This document shows, one piece after another, positions 12,660 to 24,296 of a stretch of DNA of 64,000 nt; position 1 is the first letter of the stretch; each line of letters starts with the position of its first letter. Position numbers and translations under genes: made by a program. This DNA comes from Lotus japonicus. Taxonomy: Eukaryota; Streptophyta; Magnoliopsida; Fabales; Fabaceae. Below the pieces are notes generated by a model. That model did not search any database. It had not been told where the DNA came from and saw only the letters and a program-made list of their open reading frames with translations. The DNA lies in NCBI RefSeq assembly GCF_012489685.1, contig NC_080042.1:50148066-50212065 (forward strand), given 5' to 3'.

Positions 12660-12855
12660 TGGTCCAATAGAGGGCAAGTCTCACTATCTCAGCACAACAA
12701 TAAGGTTGTTGTCATGTGACTTTACAGTCATGTTCGAGCCGTGGAATCAGCCTCTTGAAAAAATTAAAGGTAAGGGTTCCTACATTAGATTAACAAAGTG
12801 GTTGTGACCTCTCCCTGAACCTCATGGCATAACGGGGAAAACTTGTGGTAGCAAA
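12660..12855 (+). mobile_element. Au-like SINE, degenerate
   Basis: Recognisable blocks in order: AAGGTTGTTGTCATGTGACT, a B-box-like GTTCGAGCCGTGGAA, CAGCCTCTTG, GGTAAGGGTTCCTACA, and a C-rich stretch ending GGCATAACGGGG. These match the order of the widespread plant Au SINE from recall. The A-box region is degraded. It lies about 0.4 kb downstream of the ABCC stop codon. Confidence 0.65.
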
Positions 12856-12865
12856 AATTTTCCTT

Positions 12866-12930
12866 GATCCTGGGCAAGTCTGTGAAACTCCATGCAAATA
12901 TATCAATGTTGGATTTCAAGACCTGGACAA
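12866..12930 (-). mobile_element. Possible LTR retrotransposon pol scrap
   Basis: On the minus strand, the region reads SNIDIFAWSFTDLPRI, which resembles the NxDvFAWsxxDMPGId segment just before reverse transcriptase in Ty3/Gypsy polyproteins. Nothing adjacent extends it convincingly, so it is tentative. Confidence 0.35.
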
Positions 12931-12934
12931 TCTA

Positions 12935-13978
12935 GTCTCTTTTGGATGCATTCGGTCTTGAGCCAACACATGTGAACTTGTTTGGAGTTGCACTAATTCG
13001 GACCTTTACCGTCTTTTGCTCTAGCTAATGCAAGGGGTTGGCTTCATCATTCAGAGGGCTAATGGGGGGATCTAGATCACATTCATTCTTGGTGGGACAC
13101 TTTTTCTTCTCCTCTGTCAGTTTTCAATAGTCCTTGCATTATCTGAAGGCTCATCTGATAGCCTGTCTGGGCTGCCTCCTAGTCTCCTTGTATGAAGATA
13201 ATCTTGCCATTGCCTGCCATGAACTTCAAAGAAATCCTTTTGGTAGATATATAGGAATCGTACTCATTCAGTGAGGAGGATTGCATTGTACGAGGTTGAG
13301 CAGTTTTCCATTATGAATTTATAGCTTATTATTTTTGAGTTAGCCAATCTTCAAGGGTCAACCGTGCCTCTTCATATCCGAGGAGTTATGTGGAATCCTA
13401 AAATCGTAACTGAAATGTATAAGGTATTTATTGCATAACCTCATCCTTAAAAAGCAGTGATAAAACAAGATATCAGTTGAGCTTCCCTAATCGATTAGTA
13501 CTCTAACTATCACCACATTAGTGTGACCTTGCTACGATTACAGTGGGATCATCATGATCACGATCAATTCTTCAGTCAAGGCGGACACTTGTTGTCCTGA
13601 ATCGAGATCCTTCTTTCACTCGAACATGCGGTTTGTGACCATAAACAAGTTATTTTCTTGGTGAAGGATATAGTTTCATTGTTGCATGTCTTCTTATGTT
13701 TTGCATGGTCGAGATGAATAAGACTACGAATTAGTGTTCTCCACAGATGAAAACAATGTTCTGGTAGTAGATTACCTAGCCGGATAAGGACAAATGGTTG
13801 TAGTGAAGGGATGCTTCGTTGGACAACTCCTCCCAAGATAGACTCTGTCTTCTCGTATTCTAGTGACTAGGTGGGAACTGAAGGTAGAAATCTGTGTGAT
13901 ACTCCGGCGCTCAAGTCAGCAAAGCTGAATGATTAATAAGAAGGAAGTGTGTACCTAAAGTGTGTCCTCTAGACCCTA
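12935..13978. other. No supported gene
   Basis: Sequence of average composition with many stops in all frames. It may be degraded retroelement sequence, but no conserved domain could be read. Confidence 0.4.
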
Positions 13979-13986
13979 CTGCTCAT

Positions 13987-14646
13987 CAGGGCCGGCCCTG
14001 GGCCTGTGCAAGCAGACCCACAGCACAAGGCCTCCAAAAAGAAGGGTCCAAAAAAATATTTCCCAAAGGCTACGGTTTCTAAGGTGTTGCCTAAAAACCT
14101 TAGGCAACATTTTAGAAACCGTAGCCTATTATGAGACCTGGGTTCCACAGTAAGAGGGAACCGTTGCCTTTTCAGACTTTTGGCCACGGTTGTTTGACTG
14201 CGGCACAATGTCGTGGCCTTTTCTCAAAAAAATACCCCACTTTACTAAATAATTTTTTCCCACCCCTTTTTGGCTTTTTGCTAATAAATATATCTTTTTA
14301 CATTATTGAGAAAAAAAAAATCTTAAACTTTCCCAATAAAAAATTTAGTAGTTGCATTCAAGACCAGTTATGTACTTCTGTATTGAAGGTTTTCATAATA
14401 ATAAGAGAGGCATGTGAATACAAGTAACTTGATATTTATTGGTCATATTTAAGAGCTTAATTAGCATTGGAATGTGAAGGTTTCTTGGGTTCTTCTACCT
14501 AATTCACTAAATAAGTGGATATGACGTTTTGTTTATGTTCTTCTACCAAATTCACTAAATAAATAGATAATGTTCTTTAAAAAAAATGATTCGGGGTCCA
14601 ATTTTATTATTTGTCCAGGGTCTCCAAAATGTCGGGACCGGTCTTG
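13987..14646. mobile_element. Non-autonomous hAT element, copy 2, with internal insertion
   Basis: Starts CAGGGCCGGCCCTGGGCCTG and ends TCGGGACCGGTCTTG, the same ends as copy 1. The 8-bp flanks CTGCTCAT (13979-13986) and GTGCTCAT (14647-14654) match at 7 of 8. Relative to copy 1 it carries about 260 extra bases (roughly 14062-14320) that include the foldback at 14067-14128 and GGTTT/CCACGG motifs like CACTA subterminal repeats. A short direct repeat of TTCTTCTACC(T/A)AATTCACTA occurs at about 14492 and 14541. Confidence 0.85.
14067..14128. repeat. Near-perfect foldback, about 27-bp arms
   Basis: GGCTACGGTTTCTAAGGTGT and following bases pair with ACATTTTAGAAACCGTAGCC across a five-base loop. 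It is inside hAT copy 2 only. Confidence 0.85.
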
Positions 14647-14654
14647 GTGCTCAT

Positions 14655-15739
14655 TTATATACTTATGGTATACCAAACCTGGAAGGAATCATCCATGATA
14701 TGATAGAGGTATATCACGATATAAAATATCCTATTTGGAATTATAAGATATCATCTTGATTTAGAATCATTATTCTCATGTGTGCGAGATGTTGTTGATA
14801 TTGGTCCAAAGTACATTGGACGTATAATTTTATTCAGAAACAACTATAAATACATGTTTAATCATTTATTTAATAAGCATGATTCATTATTTCAACTCAT
14901 TGTTCTACTATAATTTTGAGTTGCTCTATCTCTATGCTCTCATATTAATTTGAGTGTTTGAGTGTCTTTGCAGTCACTTCTCCCGCTATGTCAACATGAC
15001 ATTACTATGTTGGAGAACTCATCCAGTTTCGTGCATCACTGCTAGGGATTTACGGTCTGTTTGATTGTAGTTTTTGAAAACTGTAATTAAAAACTGTTTG
15101 AATAAGATGTTTTCCAACATTAAAAAAAGTGTATTATGTAAACTAAAAAGTAAAACAGAAAACATCTTTTAGATGATCTGGTATTATAGTTTTAAAAATT
15201 GAAAACAAACATGTTTTAAAATTTTCAATTTTTAAAACAGAAAATATTTTTGAAAGCTGTAACTAATCAAGCGGCGCTTAGAGAATTCCCTACTCAAATT
15301 TTCGAGTAACACACTGGAAAGATTGGTAATATATATTAATTGAAATGTGAAATCAGAGAAATTATTAGGAAAATAACATTTTAAGATGGACACATTTTTT
15401 TCACAAATATTTAGGTTGAGGGGATGGTGCATCGGACTAACGCATGGAAAGCTATCAAGCTTAAAGAGCACTTACAAAAGACTTATATTTACCTTGCCCC
15501 GGGGAACTAAAAAGAGTTTCTAACATAATTTACGAACTCAGAGAACTTACTTAATTATTCGCTAAATTACCCTTCACGAAGGGAAAAGAGAATGCTGGAG
15601 CTTTCTCTTACATATTTATTAAGTTACTCACTTTGTTCCTTAATATTTGACATTATTTCGAGTTTTTCTTCTTCTATTAAATAGTCATTTTTGTAATTTC
15701 AAGAGAATTTATGTTTTATCAATTAACCTTTCCTTAATA
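14655..15739. other. Intergenic, no gene; possible MITE near 15054-15285
   Basis: No coding sequence recognised. Between 15054 and 15285, TGTTTGATTGTAGTTTTTGA and TTTGAAAGCTGTAACTAATC are weakly inverted and an AT-rich interior lies between them, so a degenerate MITE is possible. Confidence 0.35.
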
Positions 15740-16456
15740 TGCTTGACAGTGTATCTATTGTGAATGAGGTTGTCCATGATGCCAAAGTTAGAAAGCGACA
15801 TTGATTTTTAAAGTTGATTATGGAAAAGCGTATGACTTTGTTTAGTGGGATTTTCTGTTGTATATGTTAAAGCGTATGAACTTCAATGATAGGTGGATTC
15901 TTTGGGTTAAGAGCTGCTTGGAATCCGCCTCAGTGTCGGTTCTGGTTAATGGTAGCCCAACTGAGGAATTCAGGATGGTGCGTAGACTTAGACAATGCGA
16001 CCCTCTCGCCCCTTTCTTATTTCTTATTGTGGCGGAAGGACTTAATGGCCTATTCATAAATGCGGTTAATTTGGGCGAGTTCAAAGGTTATCATGTGGGG
16101 AATGGTAATTCTTGTGAGGTCTCTCTCCTTCAGTTTGTTGATGACACTATTTTTATGGGAGAAGCTTCTTTCCAGAATGTGGTCGTGATGAAAGGAATCC
16201 TTCGTTGTTTTGAATTGATATCCGAGCTTAAACTGAACTTTCACAAGAGCAAATTAGCTTCTATTACTCTTGATCCGGGTTTGGCGCAGAACTTTGCTTC
16301 TTTCTTACATTGTAATTTGATGAGCATTTTGTTTGTCTATCTTGGTATCCCCATTGGTGCTCGGGTTGATCGCTCCCAAACTTGGGAACCAATTATTTCA
16401 AAATTTCGAAGTAGATTGTCGACTTGGAGGCGGCAATTGGTTTCTTTTGGAGGGCG

Positions 16457-17777
16457 TGATGACCCTGTTTTTAGGGTCATTTCTTTGGTTATTTTGAGTC
16501 TTTTTGTTGAGTCTCATGTAGTGTTTCATGCATTCTCATGCATTTTTATGATTTTCTTTAGTCTTTATTTTGTTTTGGTAATTTAGTAGTTTTATAGGTA
16601 GTTTTCTTGCATTTTAAGTAAAGTTTAGGACTTGCATGGTTTTGTTGTGTTTTATGAAGGACTTCTTGTGCTAATGAGCTCTTGGAGCTTCTAGAATCTT
16701 CCTTGTCTTGTTGGTTAGGTTTGGAGAGCAGAAACTGAAGGAGAAAGAAGGCCAAGAAGCATGAAATTGATGAAGAACTTAAAGAGAATTGAAAAGAGGA
16801 GTTTCAGAAGCCAAAAAGTCTTTTTCAGGCGAGCTTAAGCGCCTAGGCGCTGGGAGTGGGCGCCTAGGCGCCAATTGGGTCCAGAAGCATGTTTTTCAAC
16901 ATGCAATTGGCGCTCAGGCGCTCTGAATTGGCGCCTGAGCGCCCAGTTTCGTTCATTTTGCCTATAAATAAGGCTTATGCCAATTTCTTTGATAACTTTT
17001 GGACATTTTACTCATTTTTGATCAAGTTTGAGAGCTGAGGAGAACTTTGGGGCCAAGGGAGGCTTCCAACTTGTATTTTTCTCAGGTTTTCCTTACACTT
17101 TCTTCATGAATTCACTAGCCATGAGTGGCTAGTTTACTTTTTTGCTTTGGGTTAAGAGATTCTATGAAATTTTAGTTTGTTAAATCCTATCTCTATGCAT
17201 GAGTCTTGATTTGATCTTGTATTTCAATTCCTTATTGCATGTTTAGCTTTGGTGCACCTTTGCTATAGGCTAGATTATAATTAAATGGAAATTTGTTATG
17301 ATTTAGGGACATGAATTGGAATAGATCCTTCTATACTTGCTTCTAGGAATAGAGTGAGGGTAGGGTTTTGTTGGCCTGAATAACCATGCTATCATACCTC
17401 TTATGAATGTTTAAGTACACAAGGAATTGGGCTTATCTTTCAATTTGAGAGAATTACTTTTGTGAGGAATCAACTAGTAAGTACATAGGCTATATCAACA
17501 AGAGTTTAATCAAGGATTCACATGCATAGGATAGGTGGACTAAAATGGATTAGTTGATCAAAAACCCAAGGCAATTTTCCATCATTTGTTATTTACATCA
17601 TTTTCAACATTGCTCTTTTGCAAAACTTTCGTCACAATCAACCAAAACCAATCTCTGAAATTTACTGCTTTAAGAACTTGCAAACTTTAGACTTAAATCA
17701 ACAATTCTCACTCACAATCCCTGTGGTTCGATATTTTAAAACCCGGAGGTATTCGTACACTTGCGAATTGACCAACA
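16457..17777 (+). mobile_element. Solo LTR, 1321 bp, inside the LINE
   Basis: Starts TGATGACCCTGTTTTTAGGG and ends TTGCGAATTGACCAACA, with TG..CA ends. The 5-bp duplication GGGCG lies on both sides (16452-16456 and 17778-17782) and the LINE frame resumes after removal. A TATA-like CCTATAAATA (16971) sits where an LTR promoter would be. Upstream of it is a GC-rich palindromic cluster. No internal retroelement domain is present, so this is a recombination product of a Gypsy-size LTR; the lineage is not determined. Confidence 0.85.
16835..16945. repeat. GC-rich palindrome cluster in the solo LTR
   Basis: GCGCCTAGGCGC-type palindromes occur twice, then GGCGCTCAGGCGC and GGCGCCTGAGCGCC. They stand out in AT-rich surroundings, just upstream of the TATA-like box. 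Confidence 0.85.
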
Positions 17778-18771
17778 GGGCGCATCTGCCTCATTCAGAG
17801 TGTTCTTTCAGCACTTTCGTTGTTTTTCTTGTCCTTTTTCAGAATCCCTGTGTGCGTGGCCAAGACTTGTAACAAGATTATGAGGGTTTCCTTTGGGGCG
17901 GTAGTGAGGATGACAGGAAAATCGCTTGGGTTAGTTGGGCAGCCATTTGTAGACCGAAGGATGTAGGTGGTTTGGGTATCTAAGATTTAATAATGTTTAA
18001 CAAGGTGCTGCTTGGGAAGTGGATGGGGAAATGGCGTACAGAAACAAATAGTTTGTGGAGTCGGGTTATGAGATCAAAGTACTCAGGTCAATCATTCCCC
18101 ATTGAATCCGCGTGGTGGCGTGATGTTCAAGGGGCATGCATTGCGGGCGATTCAAACTGGCTTGATGAGGGTTCAAGTAAATCAGTTAGGATGGGAAACA
18201 ACACCAGTTTTGGCATGAGAACTGGTTAGGATTGGGTAGTCTTCGCTGCAAGTTCACTCGCTTATATAATCTTTCAAAGCTGAAGTGGGCCAACTATAAT
18301 TGAGTGTGGGAGGTAGGTGAATGGCAGTTGGCAGTTGGCAGTTGGCGACGACAGCTGATGGGTCGCGAGCTACAATGGGTAGCCATTTTGATGGTTGATC
18401 TCAGCAATTTCCAGTTGGTTGAAGGTTCCTATGATCGTTGGACATGGCTATCTAGTGATGATGGTGGTTTTTCGGTTAATTCAACTTACTTATTTTTTCA
18501 GGGTGCTAACTCTATGGTGCAGGATCATGCTATCTCAGAAGTTTGGCGGTCTTTAGCGCCTTCGAACGTAAAGGCTTTTGCGTGGAGAATTTTGCTGGAT
18601 CGCATTGCAAGCAAGGAGAACTTACTCAAACGTAATGTTTTGGTTGATCAAGAACAAGCTTCCTACAACTTTTGTTGTAATCATTTAGAATCTTGCTGGC
18701 ATTTGCTATTCTTGTGCCCATCTTCGCAGCACATTTGGCAGCTAGTTTTTAACTGGTTTGGTGTAAGCACT

Positions 18772-21690
18772 CACTACAACATTTTTCACTTTAGACCACG
18801 CTATATTTTTCAACGGACAAAAAATCGAGGCCGAAAGGTACTATGTGCCACGGTTTCATAACTGTAGACAGTTTTGAAAAAATCTTAAGCACAAACATAA
18901 TAAACCGTGGCCTAAAAATTTTAAACCACGACTTTGGAACTGTGGAAATTTTATGGCCAGTGTTTCAAACCGTGGAAACATTATCCCACTAATTTCTAAC
19001 TGTGGTATATAAATTTACATTTCGGAGCCCATAAAATTCCTGTCCGCCAAAATTTTTAGTGTTAACCGCGTTTTATCTTTTAAATTTTCATAACTCAAAT
19101 ATTATTTTTTCTTAAAAAAAGCCATGAACCAAAAACTAAAGATAACAACCATAAACACAGCGTTGATATACACATTGAATTGAACCCTTGTGCCCTAGCT
19201 CCATTGTGGATCATCTTTCTTCTTCTCCCCCCCCCCTTCTGTTCGATAACAACCATCACACAGGAGAGGAACTGACGCAGCGGCAGCACCCAAGAAGAGG
19301 ACAAAATCAAGGAAACACTGCAACCTCCACCGGTTATTGTGCCTCTCTGGAACAACCTCGACAACTAGCGCCTCAGAACTCATCTTTCGTAACTTCGAGA
19401 ATGCTAACAAGGTGTTGTGAGCCGCGCCACTAGAGGTCACACATACCACTGCTTCCTTCGCACCGCTTTGTCCAGATGAGGTAATTTGGGGTTAGGGATT
19501 TGGAGTTAGACCAAGTGATTTAGGGATTTAGGTTGCACCAAGGGATTTAGGGGTTTGGAAGTCCTTTATTTAGGGATGAATATAAAATTCAGCAGCCTCT
19601 TTCTTTCCAAATCGATACATAACAGAAATGTTGTAATTTTGGTTTCAGTGGTGAGAAAGAGCTCAAATGTGTGTAAGATGCTTCTTGGGATACAAACTTC
19701 TATTTTTGTTGTGACATAATGGAAGAAATGTCCTCCCAATTAGCTAGTAAGATTTAGTTTTTGTTCTTGTCTAATTAACCAAATTCCTTCAATTTGTGAT
19801 AATTTGTTCCCAATTTGTAGGTTCATTTGGCACATCGATCTTGTTATGTTGATGGGCATTGCCGCATTGGGGATTTTAAGAGAAGTACTCTGTTTGGAAT
19901 AAAATAACTTAGATGGCTGTAGTCATCTAGTCCTTTTGGTCTTTTAGAATATGTATTTGAATATGTGCTTACTTATTTTCTGGATAAGATTGGTATACCG
20001 TATATGAACTGGTCATCTTTGAACAATGCTCTTTGCATAAACTTAATATATAAATATAATTATGGTTTCTCTTACATTTATGTAGCCAATTCTTTAATTT
20101 TTGTAAAGCTGGTAGCTTTAAAATTCTGCATCACTTGTATCCTTTATAATTCTCCATCACTTTTATTCACTGGTAGCTAAATTCCCTAATGACAAGGGAC
20201 TAATGATAGGGCTGTTTAACTGCTATGTTCGTGAGTACTAATTTGTGAAGTAACATGTTTTCTTTTTATGTGTGTGTGTGTTTATTTATTTTGTTTTATG
20301 TTATTTTTATAACTTCATCCTGTTCTGTTTTATGATTGGCAGACAAGCTATTAAAATGTACAAGTTTTTTGAGAAGAAAGGTTTCTTCTTTGGACAGTTT
20401 GTAGCAAATCCAACTACATGTATTTCCACTTCTTGACTCAGCCAGAGATTTCTTATTACAAAGCATTAGACATTGTCAATATGGTTGTTTGTGAAATAAG
20501 CTTAATACTTGTTAATTGTTATTCACCTTTTTCATTTGAGACGTGTAGAAGTGTAGAAATGTAGAAGTGATAGTATGAATGTGTGATACTTATTGCTCAC
20601 TAATATCCTGCAATCAACTGAAATTTTGGGCTTATGTTTCATTAGCTAGTTAATGGTTTCTCATTCACAATATCTCTTTATCAGCCTTAACAAAATTCCC
20701 ATTTGTTTGATTCAAAGTTACAGGCCCTTCGAATGGAAAAGTTGAGTCATTGCCCTTTAAATTAAGAGCAGAGTTCAGATATAGAACTGCAAATACCTTT
20801 TCCAAGTAAGAACACTATCCTAATTAAATAACTAATTTTACCAATTGTTGATATATTGACTTTTCACTTTGAAGTAAGATGTTGCTGTTTTATCGTTTCT
20901 TACCCCGGCCCTAATGCCTTCAGTTTCATTGGATTGTTGCTTTGTCTTTGCTCTTTTTTGGTCTCTTTATAGTTGATTCAAGGTGTGGGGAACAAAGCCT
21001 TGCTCCTGCATTAGACTTGATCAAGTGGTTGTTTTAGGAGCCTTATATGTTTCTCTGTTTCAGGTCCTGTATGAGGTGCTGAAGGTATGCGTGTTGGGAG
21101 GCTGTTCTATGGAAGCGGTGGCTTGGAGGTTTGCAGTTCCCTTTGCTATGTTGTGGCTTGGGTTCTGGGTTTGGCCTTTGGCCTCATTTTTTGTTTCATA
21201 TTTACTTAACTCTCCAGTGCTTTTTCTGTTCTTTGTATTGCGGGTAAGAGTACCCCTTGTATTCTAGTTTATAATACATTTTGGCTTATAAAAAAAAAAG
21301 AGGCTTTGGTTATGTATATGTGCGGGATTTCAATGCTTAATTTTGAAAAGGTCTCATGGGGTAGAAGAAGGTTAAAAACGGTGGCATGCTACAACGGTTA
21401 GTAAACCGCAGCAAAAAATACAACCGTGGACCTACCTGGCTAGATGAAACCGTGGCTGAAAGATGTATGGCCACAGTTTAATATTTGTGGTATAAAGCTA
21501 ACCGCGGCCTTAAGTCTTTGGGCAGACCGTGGCATAAACTTGACAAAACCGTGGCACTTGAGCTTGGGCACGGCCACATACACTACGACACTGAAACCGC
21601 GGCAAAACCATGGCATATGCTTTTGACCACAGTTTTTTGCATTACACCGCGGTTTTCTGTGCGCGGCAGAAAGCCAAAAATGCTGTAGTG
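18772..21690. mobile_element. Non-autonomous CACTA (En/Spm) element, 2919 bp
   Basis: Starts CACTACAACATTTTTCAC and ends GCCAAAAATGCTGTAGTG, with the same 3-bp flank ACT on both sides (18769-18771, 21691-21693). Both subterminal regions are packed with ACCGTGG, ACCGCGG or their complements (18790-19080, 21375-21660), the usual transposase binding array. The interior has no transposase. It includes a GC-richer exon-like stretch (19190-19475, ending GATGAG before GTAATT), an unassigned exon-like stretch near 20340-20440, and a foreign LINE tail at 20985-21298. Confidence 0.9.
20985..21298 (+). mobile_element. LINE 3' tail inside the CACTA element
   Basis: It closes with GTACCCCTTGTATTC and TTGGCTTATAAAAAAAAAAG, closely matching the 3' end of the LINE at 22560-22615 (AGTACCCCTTTTACTTC, TTGGCTTATCTAAAAA). 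It is a short, 5'-truncated insertion with its poly(A) still present. The 94-residue ORF across it is LINE 3' sequence, not a gene. Confidence 0.7.
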
Positions 21691-22689
21691 ACTGTAAATG
21701 CATCCTCACCTAGGAACCATCTCATTCGTTTTAAGATTGGGTGGAATAATACTCAAAGGCGTGCAACTTTATCTGTCTGGATGGCAACTGTGTGGACTCT
21801 TTGGTTGGTGAGGAATTCAATTGTTTTTAGAGGTGAACATTTTAATCATGAAAGGGTGCTTAAGCTCATTAAAAGGGATTCATGGCATGGTCTAAAACCA
21901 ATATCAAGGAATTTATTTATTCATTTTATGCTTGGTACACTAATCCTCTGACATGCATTCATGGCCTGTGAGTTGGTTCTTAGAGGGTGTTAATATCAAG
22001 ATTGGATTGGGAGCTGTATGGAACTATTTCCACTCTGATTGGTATTGGTACTGTGTTGTATTCCTTCACCTTGGAGTGATTATTTGGTATTGGCTAGTTT
22101 GTGGCTTTGGTGGTCAAGTGATGTTCTGTTGCTGACACTTATGGAGGGATATTCGTATATTGCTGCTTTGGTGTTCATTGTGGATGGTTGTTGGGATTTA
22201 AGGTATCATGAATCAGTTCATCATTCTTGGTGTTATTGGTTTATGACTTGGCTTTGGAGCTGGACGTGGTCTGTGCTGTTTTTGTCATGAGCTGGGTTTT
22301 GTTTCTCATGTTTTGTTGGGGCTTTATACTTGGATTCAGGTTGGTGGGTTTTTTTCTTGTTTTTTCTCCTAGAAGTGTTATTTAGTCTTTATTATTAGTG
22401 TACTCTTTTTCCTTCCTAGGTTTTTCCCAAGGGGGCTTTCCTAGGAAGGTTTTAATGAGGCGGTTTTATATTGGCTAGCTTTCAGTGGGAATGGGGGGTC
22501 ACTGTTGGGGTTTGTGTTGCTTTTTCTGCTTATCTTTATCTTTTCCATTTCTTCCTTTGTATTGGGTTGAAGTACCCCTTTTACTTCATTAAATAAAATT
22601 TGGCTTATCTAAAAACAATCTTACCTTAATAAATTCCTAGTGGTGAAAGGAAAATTAAAGAGTCAAAATTAATGAGAAAGATATGTGAT

Positions 22690-22944
22690 ATATTTTTTTC
22701 TCCTTTGGAAAACTAACAAGAGACATAAAAACTACGAAACCGTCAATGAGTCCTTCAACTGGATCGTTTCCAGCTCCACATCAAGTCAATCAACCACACT
22801 AATGATCATCGTAAGGGTACGAGCTCCTTTCCTATCAAGCTAATCCGCCACACCATTTCCTCCTTGAGGGATCCAAGCTACACTAACCCTCCAATTCCGG
22901 GAGAAAAGCTCCAAAATTTTCCGCATCACTAGAGTCAATCAACC
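22690..22944 (-). mobile_element. LINE RNase H C-terminal fragment
   Basis: The minus strand reads VSVAWIPQGGNGVAD followed by a degraded continuation, the end of a plant LINE RNase H domain where His-x-x-R-x-x-N-x-x-AD is expected. It abuts the first base of the DUF3143-intron duplication. Confidence 0.7.
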
Positions 22945-24296
22945 ATTCTAAAGTTTAAAGTACTGTAGAATGAAATTTGACCATTAGTTTGTTATTTTTT
23001 TGGGTGGTGATTAGTGCTTACCTGCTGTATGTTTTATTAATTGTAGCATGCTAACTTTTTGAATGAAAGGGGACCTCCTAGTTATATTTACTAGTAGATT
23101 GGATCAAATAATGCAACTCAACTTGATTGAGTTGTTTAATGTTCCCTCCCTTTTATTATTTATCTTCTGATTAACTATGAAGGGACAATGTAACCAAAAG
23201 CAAGAAAGATCTAGGAACAATATGTATAATGGTAACTATCGTGAGGAAAAGTAAACTATGGCGAGCCCTTTATTCTTTTTGTTTTAAAAAATATAACTTC
23301 TGTAGTTGTCCATTTTATGCATCTGCAAAAGGACTGAAAACAATTAGGAAGGCAAATGATGATTACCAGGAAGCAAGTTATAAGATATCCATTGTTTTGA
23401 CTGTAACTTGTAAGTGCTATTCTCAATGAAAGAAAATAAATCAGGCAAAATATGAGTCAAAGGCTGCATTCTCCTCTTGAATGAACGTATCAATTCATTC
23501 ACGTGTTGCTCCAAGATTTAAAAAGATTTACTTGAGCACATGTGTATATTATATTGTTAATCAATAATGTGCATTTTGAAGAAGAAGAAGAGAGAGGGGA
23601 AGCTATAGTAATTAACTTAGAAAGATGTGGAGGTTGCTCCCTTCCCATTTTATATTTCTCATATTATTGATCTGATGGAATTATTTCAATTTACGATGGA
23701 GAAAATTTTCTTTGCCTTACTTCATAGCTGCCTGTTTTTAAGAGTCATAAAGTTTGCAAAGTGAAAATATGAATGTTTTTTATTTCAATTGAGGAAAGCT
23801 GAAGTCAAAGATATTTGAATCTTAAAAGTTATTTGGTGTCACCATTTGAAGGTAAAGTGGAAGAAAGACATCACTCATTTGTCTGGAATTTTTTTTAGAA
23901 AACTGGTGCTTTATTGCTTCTTGGAGATACTGAGGTCCTTAAAAACAATGTCATCATGTGCTGCTTCAATCCATTAGTTGACTTCGTCTTGCATATTTTT
24001 TATTAACTTGATATCTGAATTCTGAAATTTTCTAATGGGGGCTAAGAGTTAGTGCCTCTTATTGATCCTACACATCCTTCCCTAAGTTTTTTTTGATAAG
24101 CCACATCCTTCCCTAAGTCATGTATGATACTGCCTTTAAATTCAATTTCATTAGCGAATAAACTGCTAGTCTTGTTACAAGTTGGATGTCCTTTATTGAG
24201 TAATCCTATTGCAAAGAGCATGATGGAGTTTCCTTGGCTCGTTAATATCAATCGTTAACTCCCTCCTTGTAGACATTGAAGAGTTTTAATTTGGTG
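22945..24296 (+). pseudogene. Partial copy of the DUF3143 gene intron
   Basis: About 1.3 kb is collinear with 31220-32580 in the intron of the DUF3143 gene. Shared blocks include GTTTGTTATTTTTTTGGGTG, GGAACAATATGTATAAT, CATCTGCAAAAGGACTGAAA and CTCCCTCCTTGTAG. Similarity runs to the splice acceptor and stops before exon 2, so no coding sequence was copied. Unlike the gene, it lacks the MITE at 32228-32371. The ORFs 23229-23429 and 24042-24251 lie in it and have no meaning. Confidence 0.85.

Larger units (their letters stand above)
15740..22623 (+). mobile_element. 5'-truncated L1-type LINE, split by a solo LTR and a CACTA element
   Basis: Three pieces join into one LINE: 15740-16456, 17778-18771 and 21691-22623. 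The first holds reverse transcriptase from the KVDYEKAYD region on (degraded), with the catalytic FADD box changed to FVDD (about 16135), through to SFGGR. The second resumes with RICLIQSVLSA and continues into zf-RVT (WRSLAPSNVKAFAWR; HLLFLCPSSQHIW). The third completes zf-RVT (TVWTLWLVRNSIVFRGE) and the 3' UTR, ending GGCTTATCTAAAAACAATC. CCTTAATA flanks the whole unit (15732-15739 and 22624-22631), an 8-bp target duplication. No RNase H domain is seen. Several stops and frameshifts make it inactive. Confidence 0.85.

Noticed and set aside
12935..13960. Complete Gypsy or Copia element downstream of the ABCC gene
   Set aside because: Only one short FAWS-like peptide was readable; no LTRs, primer-binding site or other pol domain could be identified.
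19490..19565. TTTAGGG-like repeats resembling plant telomere sequence
   Set aside because: Only a few irregular units (GATTTAGGGATTTAGG, GGATTTAGGGGTTTGG), not a tandem TTTAGGG array.
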